Part shown: piece after piece, positions 8,687 through 14,427 of the stretch
How positions within the stretch are numbered: the stretch's first letter is position 1
How the letters are laid out: each line of letters opens with the position of its first letter
From: JARIHD01 sp035629475
GTDB lineage: Bacteria > Patescibacteriota > Saccharimonadia > Saccharimonadales > UBA4665
Length of the DNA: 23,743 nucleotides
Reading direction: 5' to 3'
NCBI GenBank assembly: GCA_035629475.1
Contig: DASPHS010000079.1
Span: 1 to 23,743, forward strand
The notes under the pieces: model-generated
What the model was told of the DNA's origin: nothing
The model's database searches: none
What the model saw: the letters and a program-made list of their open reading frames with translations, nothing else
Position numbers and translations under genes: made by a program

Positions 8687-9490
8687 ATGCCGAACGATAT
8701 TAGTCCTATGCATGAATATTTCACCAAGCTTGGCCTAGAGCCGGAAATCGCAGACATCTACCTGGCACTCCAGGCATATGGCCCGCAAAGCCTGTTGCAG
8801 CTGTCACGTAACGCCAAACTGGAGCGCACACGGTTGTACCGCTTGCTGGACACGTTAACCGAATGCCAGCTCATAGAGGTAGAAGAGCTGTATAAGCGCA
8901 AGATGTACAAAGCCGCACCCATCAGCAATCTGCAAGGCCTGCTAACCAAACGTGAGCAAGAGATACGCGACCTACACCAAGAGCTGCTTGTACTGCAGCA
9001 GAACTACAGCAGCCAGACCATCCACTCACCCCTGACCCACGTGCAGTTCTACCGGGGTGGCGACGGCGTCAAGCAAATGTTCTGGAACCAGACCCGGGCA
9101 ACGGGCGAAACGCTGTCTATTCTGTATGAAAACATGCAGTCCAAATCGAACCTGACGTTCTTTGAACGCTGGGTCGAGCGCTGCAATGCCCGGGAACTCA
9201 CCTTCCGCAGTATTGTGGGCGAGCATTTTCTGGAAACACAAAAGCAGTGGTATGGTGGCCACTCCAATGAAAAACTTGCCAACTGGCAAGGCCGCTATGT
9301 GCCACCTACCGTGCTGCCCATTACGCACTCCATGGTGACCTACAATGACGTCGTCGCCTATTACAACTGGAAGGACGGCGAGATATTCGGCCTGGAAATC
9401 TACAATCAGGAGATTGCCGATGCCCAGCGCCATATCTTCGAATCGTTTTGGGGGCTGGGCGAGGCTATTCCCGGCCACGGCGAGCAATAG
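8687..9490 (+). CDS. TrmB-family transcriptional regulator
   Basis: This 267-residue protein has an N-terminal winged helix (about residues 10-75): LGLEPEIADIYLALQAYGPQ, then a recognition helix region ERTRLYRLLDTL, and a wing near YKRKMYKAAP. A charged coiled-coil stretch follows (about 85-115, TKREQEIRDLHQELLVLQQN), then an alpha/beta effector domain (about 120-260), the layout of TrmB-like regulators, which are commoner in archaea and CPR than in most bacteria. The ligand cannot be read from sequence. There is no convincing Shine-Dalgarno; a -10 hexamer ends 7 nt before the ATG. An inverted repeat between its -35 and -10 suggests autoregulation and perhaps control of the divergent gene at 8588. 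An in-frame ATG at 8708 is a less likely alternative start. Confidence 0.88.
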   Translation: MPNDISPMHEYFTKLGLEPEIADIYLALQAYGPQSLLQLSRNAKLERTRLYRLLDTLTECQLIEVEELYKRKMYKAAPISNLQGLLTKREQEIRDLHQELLVLQQNYSSQTIHSPLTHVQFYRGGDGVKQMFWNQTRATGETLSILYENMQSKSNLTFFERWVERCNARELTFRSIVGEHFLETQKQWYGGHSNEKLANWQGRYVPPTVLPITHSMVTYNDVVAYYNWKDGEIFGLEIYNQEIADAQRHIFESFWGLGEAIPGHGEQ

Positions 9491-9505
9491 CCCTATGAAA
9501 ACTAG

Positions 9506-9724
9506 CGTGCTCAACCTCATACCGGACGCAACCCCTTTTACCTGTCGTATATCATCACGCTCGGTGTTGCCTGGATACTGGGGTCACTTGCCGCCTTTTG
9601 CGCACCACTTATGTGCATGGCAATACTGCATTTTCTGGTAGTGCCGGCCGAAGAAGCAACGCTACGCACAGCACTGGGTGAAGGCTATGAACAGTACGCC
9701 CAGCGCGTCCGCCGATGGCTCTAG
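9506..9724 (+). pseudogene. C-terminal remnant of an isoprenylcysteine carboxyl methyltransferase-like membrane protein
   Basis: In one frame, bounded upstream by TAG at 9503-9505, about 72 codons read as the C-terminal part of the ICMT/PEMT-like methyltransferase family. A RNPFYLSY motif (9527 on) matches the family's RNPxY signature, followed by two hydrophobic segments, then PAEEATL and the characteristic ending YEQYAQRVRRWL before TAG at 9722-9724. The family is normally about 150-200 residues with more membrane helices, so the N-terminal half is absent. No usable ATG lies before the RNP motif in this frame; ATG 9495 is in a different frame. It starts right after the TrmB gene stop and ends 18 bp before the convergent 2H gene. 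Best read as a decayed gene; an initiation at an unusual codon cannot be excluded. Confidence 0.7.
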
Positions 9725-9742
9725 CTGACTGCCTTTGCTGCT

Positions 9743-10231
9743 TTAGGCGCCTATGGCAATGGTTTTGATAACTTTACGCTGGTATGGGTCTTGATCGGGA
9801 AACATATCAATAAGTGTTATGGCCGCAAAAGACACCTCATCACCCTTGTGGAGCCGGCCGTGCCGCTGGACCGTCGAATGTGGCACAAAGCCATCACCAG
9901 CAAACTGCGGGTTGTTCATCTGCAGACCGCCAGCTGTAAGCATTGCGACCAGATCAGCGTGCAGTGCAGCCAGACTATCGGTCTTTTGCAACAGCACCAC
10001 CCGTGTCTGCTTTTCTGGCCCGAAAAAGGCATCATCCTGAGCAACTGCCGTTGCCGTAGCGTGCGAGGCCAATAGTGTCTGCAAATGTGTAATCATGGTT
10101 TCTACATCCCAGTCGATAGCAAAAACATCTACGACAGTTGCATGCAGTGGCCAGTTTTTCCAGGAAAACTGCGTGCCCTCGGGTACCGCTTCGAATAACT
10201 GGATAATGGTGTATTTTTGAGTAAATTGCAT
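9743..10231 (-). CDS. 2H phosphoesterase / 2'-5' RNA ligase-like protein
   Basis: Counting from ATG 10231 the protein has 162 residues and shows the two H-x-T/S signatures of the 2H phosphoesterase superfamily: HAT at 30-32 and HST at 118-120. These histidines act on 2'-3' cyclic phosphates or 2'-5' linkages in RNA or nucleotides. The length suits a compact LigT/YjcG-like member. An upstream in-frame GTG at 10267 would add 12 residues but overlaps the preceding gene, so ATG 10231 (16 nt after that gene's stop) is preferred. No strong ribosome binding site is visible. It is the last gene of the minus-strand run that begins at 11480. The exact RNA substrate is not predictable. Confidence 0.82.
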   Translation of the reverse strand: MQFTQKYTIIQLFEAVPEGTQFSWKNWPLHATVVDVFAIDWDVETMITHLQTLLASHATATAVAQDDAFFGPEKQTRVVLLQKTDSLAALHADLVAMLTAGGLQMNNPQFAGDGFVPHSTVQRHGRLHKGDEVSFAAITLIDMFPDQDPYQRKVIKTIAIGA

Positions 10232-10247
10232 GCTTATAGAAAATATA

Positions 10248-10580
10248 TTAGGGATGTTTAGTTGCACTAAATGCCAGTGATTGGGATAAGTATCTCTTGA
10301 ACGTACTCGGCTCTTCCAGGTTATAAAAGTATATATTTACCCAGTCCTTCATGGTACGCTCACCCATAACAACCGGCTCGGCGACACCTTTGCTTACCAG
10401 CTCTTTGCAGTAGTCTGCGCCGAGCTTATACATGACGTCTGTACTGCCGACGCATATTGCAAGTCTGCCATTAACTATAAACCCCAGAGCACCGAACATA
10501 GGCTTTTCTTGCACGGTACCCACATGTGATGCTGTTAGTTCTTGGCGGACACGGAGCGCCATTTGCTTGTCATATGCCAT
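10248..10580 (-). CDS. TfoX/Sxy N-terminal domain protein
   Basis: The 110-residue protein consists only of a TfoX N-terminal domain: start MAYDKQMALRVRQEL, the hallmark KPMFGALGFIVNGRLAICV (about residues 26-44), and a MKDWVNIYFYNLEE region near 77-90. In Gammaproteobacteria TfoX/Sxy switches on competence genes, but the isolated N-terminal domain is widespread and its role elsewhere is unknown. There is no Shine-Dalgarno. An extended -10-like sequence (TGA-TACATT) ends exactly 6 nt before the ATG, suggesting an internal leaderless promoter in addition to possible read-through from the upstream genes. Confidence 0.87.
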   Translation of the reverse strand: MAYDKQMALRVRQELTASHVGTVQEKPMFGALGFIVNGRLAICVGSTDVMYKLGADYCKELVSKGVAEPVVMGERTMKDWVNIYFYNLEEPSTFKRYLSQSLAFSATKHP

Positions 10581-10586
10581 ATATGC

Positions 10587-10595
10587 AATGTATCA
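10587..10595 (-). promoter_or_regulatory. Extended -10 of TfoX-domain gene, leaderless type
   Basis: On the minus strand TGA-TACATT is followed by 6 nt and ATG 10580. Same spacing as several other SD-less genes in the window. Confidence 0.45.
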
Positions 10596-10623
10596 GGTGG
10601 TAGGATCGAGTTCAAAACAAAAG

Positions 10624-10902
10624 TTAAGCGCGTTCCTCGACAGTAATATGCTTTTGCCGGAGATAGGCCAATATCTCTTCCTTCTGCAGGCCAAACCCTT
10701 CACCCTGCTCAAAAATGATTGTACGGTCCTGGCCCGGAAAATGGAGGACGCCTGCGTAGGCGTAGGTAGTAATCCCGGGAATATCCAGAGATGTCGTTTT
10801 AGTTGGGTAATAAACGGCTGATTTGTTCTCATAGCCTGCAAGTGCATCCTGCAGAAACTCAATTTGCCGGACACTCCAAAGATCGTTGTTAGGATAGTTC
10901 AT
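10624..10902 (-). CDS. Small conserved-looking soluble protein of unknown function
   Basis: This 92-residue protein is not recognised. It starts MNYPNNDLWSVRQIEFLQDA and alternates polar strands and short helices, with an aromatic/acidic stretch FEQGEGFGLQKEEILAYLRQ near its end; no cysteines, signal peptide or membrane segment. The frame is supported by an excellent Shine-Dalgarno, GAGGAGGT, ending 5 nt before the ATG and overlapping the stop codon of the upstream hydrolase gene, which indicates translational coupling. The competing minus-strand frame 10593-10874 has no such signal. The context (hydrolase upstream, TfoX domain and 2H protein downstream) gives no clear function. Confidence 0.72.
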   Translation of the reverse strand: MNYPNNDLWSVRQIEFLQDALAGYENKSAVYYPTKTTSLDIPGITTYAYAGVLHFPGQDRTIIFEQGEGFGLQKEEILAYLRQKHITVEERA

Positions 10903-10904
10903 TC

Positions 10905-11480
10905 TTACCTCCTCAATATTTCTTTTTGGTCCAGTAGCGCGAGCAACCGGGGGAAAGCGCGGTACGCCTCGCTCCGCTCCAGGTTAAAGTGCCCCTCGCC
11001 TGGCACGACCACCATTTCCGCTTGGCAGTTGTCAGCCACAAACTGTGCCTGCTCCAGTGGTACGTACGGGTCGTTATCGGAATGGACAAAGAGCAGCTGA
11101 CCCGCCCCTTGTTGTATGGCAGCCCAGTCAAAGGCAACGTCAAAGAGGCTGTTGTTGGCATCCCATTTGAGTGAGTTATCGTGGAATACGGAAACCGCTA
11201 CCACGGCACCGATGGGCACCTGGTTTTCTTGCGCCAAAATTAATGCCAGGATAGCCCCACTGGAGTGACCGATGACCAGCGTTTCCTGGTTTATAGCAAA
11301 CGGACACTCGGCTTGGACATAATCGGCTTCCTGGCGCAGACTCGGCTGGCTGGGATTAGGTAATTGCGGCAGCCACATCTGCAACCCTCTGGTAGTAAGT
11401 TCCGTTTTGAGCCATTGGAACCAGTTGATATCAGGCGAACCCATAGTGCCGTGCAGGATGATAGCGTTTTTGAATGTCAT
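10905..11480 (-). CDS. RBBP9/YdeN-type alpha/beta serine hydrolase
   Basis: The 191-residue protein is a compact alpha/beta hydrolase of the RBBP9/YdeN type. Visible are the oxyanion-side AIILHGTMGS (about residues 6-15), the nucleophile elbow GHSSG (71-75, Ser73), the acid in SDNDPYVP (Asp137) and GEGHFN with His164, so a full Ser-Asp-His triad is present. There is no signal peptide, so it should act in the cytosol; the ester or peptide substrate is unknown. It is the first gene of a four-gene minus-strand run. The start has no Shine-Dalgarno but has TATAAT ending exactly 6 nt before ATG, suggesting a leaderless message. Confidence 0.9.
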   Translation of the reverse strand: MTFKNAIILHGTMGSPDINWFQWLKTELTTRGLQMWLPQLPNPSQPSLRQEADYVQAECPFAINQETLVIGHSSGAILALILAQENQVPIGAVVAVSVFHDNSLKWDANNSLFDVAFDWAAIQQGAGQLLFVHSDNDPYVPLEQAQFVADNCQAEMVVVPGEGHFNLERSEAYRAFPRLLALLDQKEILRR

Positions 11481-11486
11481 GGGTTA

Positions 11487-11492
11487 ATTATA
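11487..11492 (-). promoter_or_regulatory. TATAAT -10 of the hydrolase operon, leaderless type
   Basis: A perfect TATAAT on the minus strand lies 6 nt before ATG 11480. Transcription would begin at or next to the start codon. No good -35 is seen. Confidence 0.55.
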
Positions 11493-11521
11493 GCCTAATG
11501 TATATCATAAGGGTCATAAAA

Positions 11522-11576
11522 TTGGCAAATATACACCGTTAGGTTACTATATATATTTCCAATCGCCTTGCAGGCG
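11522..11576 (+). promoter_or_regulatory. Promoter and leader hairpin of the 495-aa unknown gene
   Basis: TTGGCA (11522-11527), 17 bp, TACTAT (11545-11550) make a reasonable promoter. The short leader carries a 5-bp hairpin CGCCT-TGC-AGGCG (11564-11576) 14 nt before ATG 11591. A nearer -10-like CATAAT (11577-11582, 8 nt before ATG) is an alternative leaderless promoter. Confidence 0.4.
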
Positions 11577-11590
11577 CATAATCCACCTCT

Positions 11591-13078
11591 ATGCTGACTA
11601 CACCCGAAGCAACTCACCTTACCGTACCGCACCATTTGGATGCCGACCGAAAGCTCATTTATGACGCGCTGGGCGCCGTCCCTGATTACGGACGCTATCA
11701 CAGCAGCGAAGAAGTAGAACAACGATTCGATAGCCTGCATGAGCGCCACCAACATGGCGAGAATGGTGTGCGCGTCCGGTTTGACGATATACCTATCGGC
11801 CATAGTCCCGACGCACCTACACGCAGACTTTGGATTGTAGAGCCTGCTTCGCTCGACGCCCAAGAGGCGAAAGATCTGCCGAACGCCTTCGTTCCCGGCA
11901 ATGGCCATACCAGTGAAGTTATTTGGACATTGACATACGATTACCTGCCGCAGGCTCTCTGTCAGCGCCCAGAGCTATTGCGTGCCCTCGGGCATCGCTT
12001 TCTCTTTTGGGATATGTATCCCCAGGGCATGGCCGCAAACGGTGATGCGCTCTTTGAAGAAGCATCCATAACCCCCGAATTCCTTATGAATAACCTCGGC
12101 CGTGCGCATATCGTGCCCGATTGGGAATTGGGAGTGCAATACAAAAAGCTCGACCGTACAAGTACGCTGCCCGATGCCCAAGCGCTCGAATATATTATTG
12201 ACACCTACCGGCCCGTGTACGGACAGCCACTCCACAACACGCTGGTTAATTCGTTCATGTATACCACGACGCGCGGTGAACATGCTTTTTATGACGATAT
12301 CCTGCAACTCCGCCAGGCTATACAGCCATCCTACCCAGCAGGAACCGCAGGCTCCGACCTCAATTACGCAGAGACACTAGCTACGGGCATATACCATGGC
12401 ATAGACGCCCAAACGCTTTACGAAGACTACACCAAAACGACCGGATCCGAAGAAGCAGCCATGGCCATGATAGGCGGCAATAATGTCCCAGGGTATATGG
12501 TACAAAAAGTCCCCGGAAGTATGGGAGTGAATGACGAATCAGGCTACTTTGCGTCAGAAGCACTTGCCAACAGCGACGGAACGGCACTCGCCGGAGCCAT
12601 CCAGCCCCGCTTGCGCCGCGAAATGGTTGGCCATGTAGCCGCACACCATGGACGCATCATGCGGCATATGCAGGATATCCTCACGCAAGTTGATGCCGCT
12701 CCCATAGACCTGAACCGTGCGCAAAGACTGCAATACGGCTGTACTGAGAGGCTGTACGACTACTGGTCTGCCGTGGGGCCGGGCACGTTTGAACAGGCGC
12801 TCGAGGGCCACCCTGTTGCCCAAAATACCTGGCCTGACCTTCTGAACAATACCGTGTTTTTTCCGGCCATTGGTCTGGGTTCCGCACGGCGATTAGCCGC
12901 CTCACTGCACATGGACAAACTGACCAATCGTGCTGGGGGTGTACTGAAGTCATGTGGAGATACACTCCAGCAGATGCTTGCGCTCGAGCCAGTTTCCCGG
13001 CGCGCACAGGTTGCCATGCAGGCCGGGAGCATTATGCTGGGCGCCCTTGCAAGCAAACGGCGGAGACTTAGCTCTTAA
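11591..13078 (+). CDS. Large soluble protein of unknown function
   Basis: I do not recognise this 495-residue protein. It has no signal peptide or membrane segment, is rich in His, Asp and Tyr, and looks globular and helical. Segments that stand out: NAFVPGNGHTSEVIWTL (about residues 98-114), RFLFWDMYPQGM (136-147), MIGGNNVPGYMVQK (about 294-307), an HVAAHHGRIMRHMQ cluster (about 354-367) and a basic C-terminus ending KRRRLSS. The His cluster could bind metal, but this is only a guess. There is no Shine-Dalgarno at ATG 11591; a hairpin and a possible -10 precede it. The gene stands alone, diverging from the hydrolase operon. Frame and length, plus the lack of any better frame, support that it is real. 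Confidence 0.75.
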   Translation: MLTTPEATHLTVPHHLDADRKLIYDALGAVPDYGRYHSSEEVEQRFDSLHERHQHGENGVRVRFDDIPIGHSPDAPTRRLWIVEPASLDAQEAKDLPNAFVPGNGHTSEVIWTLTYDYLPQALCQRPELLRALGHRFLFWDMYPQGMAANGDALFEEASITPEFLMNNLGRAHIVPDWELGVQYKKLDRTSTLPDAQALEYIIDTYRPVYGQPLHNTLVNSFMYTTTRGEHAFYDDILQLRQAIQPSYPAGTAGSDLNYAETLATGIYHGIDAQTLYEDYTKTTGSEEAAMAMIGGNNVPGYMVQKVPGSMGVNDESGYFASEALANSDGTALAGAIQPRLRREMVGHVAAHHGRIMRHMQDILTQVDAAPIDLNRAQRLQYGCTERLYDYWSAVGPGTFEQALEGHPVAQNTWPDLLNNTVFFPAIGLGSARRLAASLHMDKLTNRAGGVLKSCGDTLQQMLALEPVSRRAQVAMQAGSIMLGALASKRRRLSS

Positions 13079-13102
13079 GCCCGCCACCTTATTGCAACAA
13101 CT

Positions 13103-13166
13103 GCCCACTACCGCACCCCACTCTTTATAGCGTTCCAACAGTGGGCTTGCCAGCACCAGATGGCAA
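13103..13166. repeat. Two inverted repeats after the 495-aa gene
   Basis: GCCCACT (13103-13109) and AGTGGGC (13140-13146) can form a 7-bp stem with a long loop, followed directly by TTGCCA-N8-TGGCAA (13147-13166). No U-tract follows, so these are not typical intrinsic terminators; they may slow or stabilise the transcript end. Confidence 0.35.
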
Positions 13167-13215
13167 ACCCTTCTGGCTCGCTGTCATTAACACACCGCTT
13201 GTGTTCGCCGCTTAA

Positions 13216-13224
13216 TGCTACACT
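13216..13224 (+). promoter_or_regulatory. Extended -10 promoter of the 151-aa gene
   Basis: TGC-TACACT is an extended -10 motif about 50 nt upstream of ATG 13275; AGGGAG (13261-13266) serves as Shine-Dalgarno. No good -35 is visible. Confidence 0.45.
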
Positions 13225-13274
13225 GAAACCAGCTGTGAGAGGCTAAAACAAACAACAATGAGGGAGACCACCTG

Positions 13275-13730
13275 ATGTACGAACCAGGGTTTATTTATCA
13301 ACGCACACCCGAGGAATCGCGGGATATGTTCCTGGCATGGGACCGCAGCGACAAGGCATTTTTTGCCGCCGGTGCCTGCCACATATTGGCACATACGTTT
13401 TTATCGCTGCACTATGAGGAAGACTACCAGCTGATTTATATTAAGCCCAAAAATGATGAACACACCGGCAACCACCTGTACGCCAGCAATGGTATCTGGG
13501 CTTTTGACTTTAATGGTTGGACGCTGGAAGAAGAGTTGCTAGAGGTGACTGAAGCCGCCTACAAACAAGCTTGGCCGGATTGGGACTATGAACGGATCGT
13601 CATTGCCGAAGGGCTGCCCGCCTATATTGCCGGTGGCCAGCACAATTTGCGGCCACCAGAGTATTTTCCGGAACTGCCGTGGCGACGGGCATATGCCTAC
13701 CTGCAGCAGTTCCCGCCGAATCATCCGTAA
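13275..13730 (+). CDS. Unknown protein with possible papain-like Cys-His-Asp arrangement
   Basis: The 151-residue cytosolic protein is not recognised by family. Its order of motifs is suggestive: GACHILAHTF with Cys35 at the start of a helix, GNHLYASNG with His67 in a strand, and WAFDFNGW with Asp78 in the next strand. This Cys-His-Asp spacing resembles small papain-like or transglutaminase-like enzymes, but the match is by eye and no function is claimed. The C-terminal half is rich in Trp, Tyr and Pro (ELPWRRAYAYLQQF). Start ATG 13275 is supported by AGGGAG 8 nt upstream and an extended -10 further up. It converges with the sortase gene, leaving 10 bp. Confidence 0.7.
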   Translation: MYEPGFIYQRTPEESRDMFLAWDRSDKAFFAAGACHILAHTFLSLHYEEDYQLIYIKPKNDEHTGNHLYASNGIWAFDFNGWTLEEELLEVTEAAYKQAWPDWDYERIVIAEGLPAYIAGGQHNLRPPEYFPELPWRRAYAYLQQFPPNHP

Positions 13731-13740
13731 AGTAGTGCGT

Positions 13741-14427
13741 TTAATCGACGGCTTTTGCCACAATAACGTAGCGCTTGTCGTACTGTTTAGTGGTGCGGTC
13801 GTACACACCGTCACAGGTAATCAGGTTGAGTTGCCTATCAATCGTGGCACGCTTGGTCAGCAGGTATGCCCCGGCTTCGCTTTGGGGCAACACCTTACCT
13901 TCTACGACTTCGAATGAGCGCACGGTACCATCACCGTAGGTTATTTGTACTGCATCGCCTGTCTTGAGTTTAGGCAATTGTTTGAACAATCCGGATGTGT
14001 ACTTGCCCGAAACATGTGCGTCTATAACGCTCAACCCTGGATAGCCTGGCTTGACGCTGCCGGTATACCATCCTGCAAAGTTGACGTTGGTAGGCACTGC
14101 AATGGCATTATCTTTGGTGATACCGACTTTCTGGATCGGCCCGACGGCGTCCAGGGTGGGCAGCTTAATAAGACGGGGCTGGTCAGCGGCCACTTTGTAA
14201 TCGTCGTACGCGGCTTTCTTTTCTACCGGCTGATCGATATCCTGTGTAATAACTTCCTTGGGATTGGGCGGCGGTGCCGTACCGGTCGTCCTGGCGACAC
14301 GCACGCCCAGTTGCACAACGCCAAAACCTATCAGCGCTACGGCAACACAGGAAGCTGCAACCAGCAGCTTCCTGTGTTTGATAGCCTTTAGCAGGCTAGA
14401 TAGTTTGTGTTTGACGCTTACGGACAT
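13741..14427 (-). CDS. Class F sortase
   Basis: The 228-residue protein has a basic N-terminus and a membrane anchor (about residues 20-45), a proline-rich linker and a sortase domain (about 85-228). The catalytic residues are visible: His138 in VIDAHVSGKYT, Cys205 in LITCDG, and a candidate arginine at 211 or 219. The short linker and the LPKLKTGDAV stretch fit class F, the class frequent in Actinobacteria, Chloroflexi and Saccharibacteria. It should act outside the membrane, cutting a sorting signal and joining the protein to the envelope. Its start lies inside the last 32 bases of the surface-protein gene, which carries an APNTG signal and is the obvious substrate. Its Shine-Dalgarno is weak, so translation is probably coupled. 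Confidence 0.9.
   Translation of the reverse strand: MSVSVKHKLSSLLKAIKHRKLLVAASCVAVALIGFGVVQLGVRVARTTGTAPPPNPKEVITQDIDQPVEKKAAYDDYKVAADQPRLIKLPTLDAVGPIQKVGITKDNAIAVPTNVNFAGWYTGSVKPGYPGLSVIDAHVSGKYTSGLFKQLPKLKTGDAVQITYGDGTVRSFEVVEGKVLPQSEAGAYLLTKRATIDRQLNLITCDGVYDRTTKQYDKRYVIVAKAVD

Noticed and set aside
9026..9520. 164-codon minus-strand frame opposite the TrmB gene
   Set aside because: It begins with a signal-peptide-like stretch but lies entirely opposite a clear TrmB coding region and has no ribosome binding site.
10593..10874. Minus-strand frame of 93 codons overlapping the 92-aa gene
   Set aside because: No Shine-Dalgarno or promoter signal; the other frame has GAGGAGGT and a coupled start.
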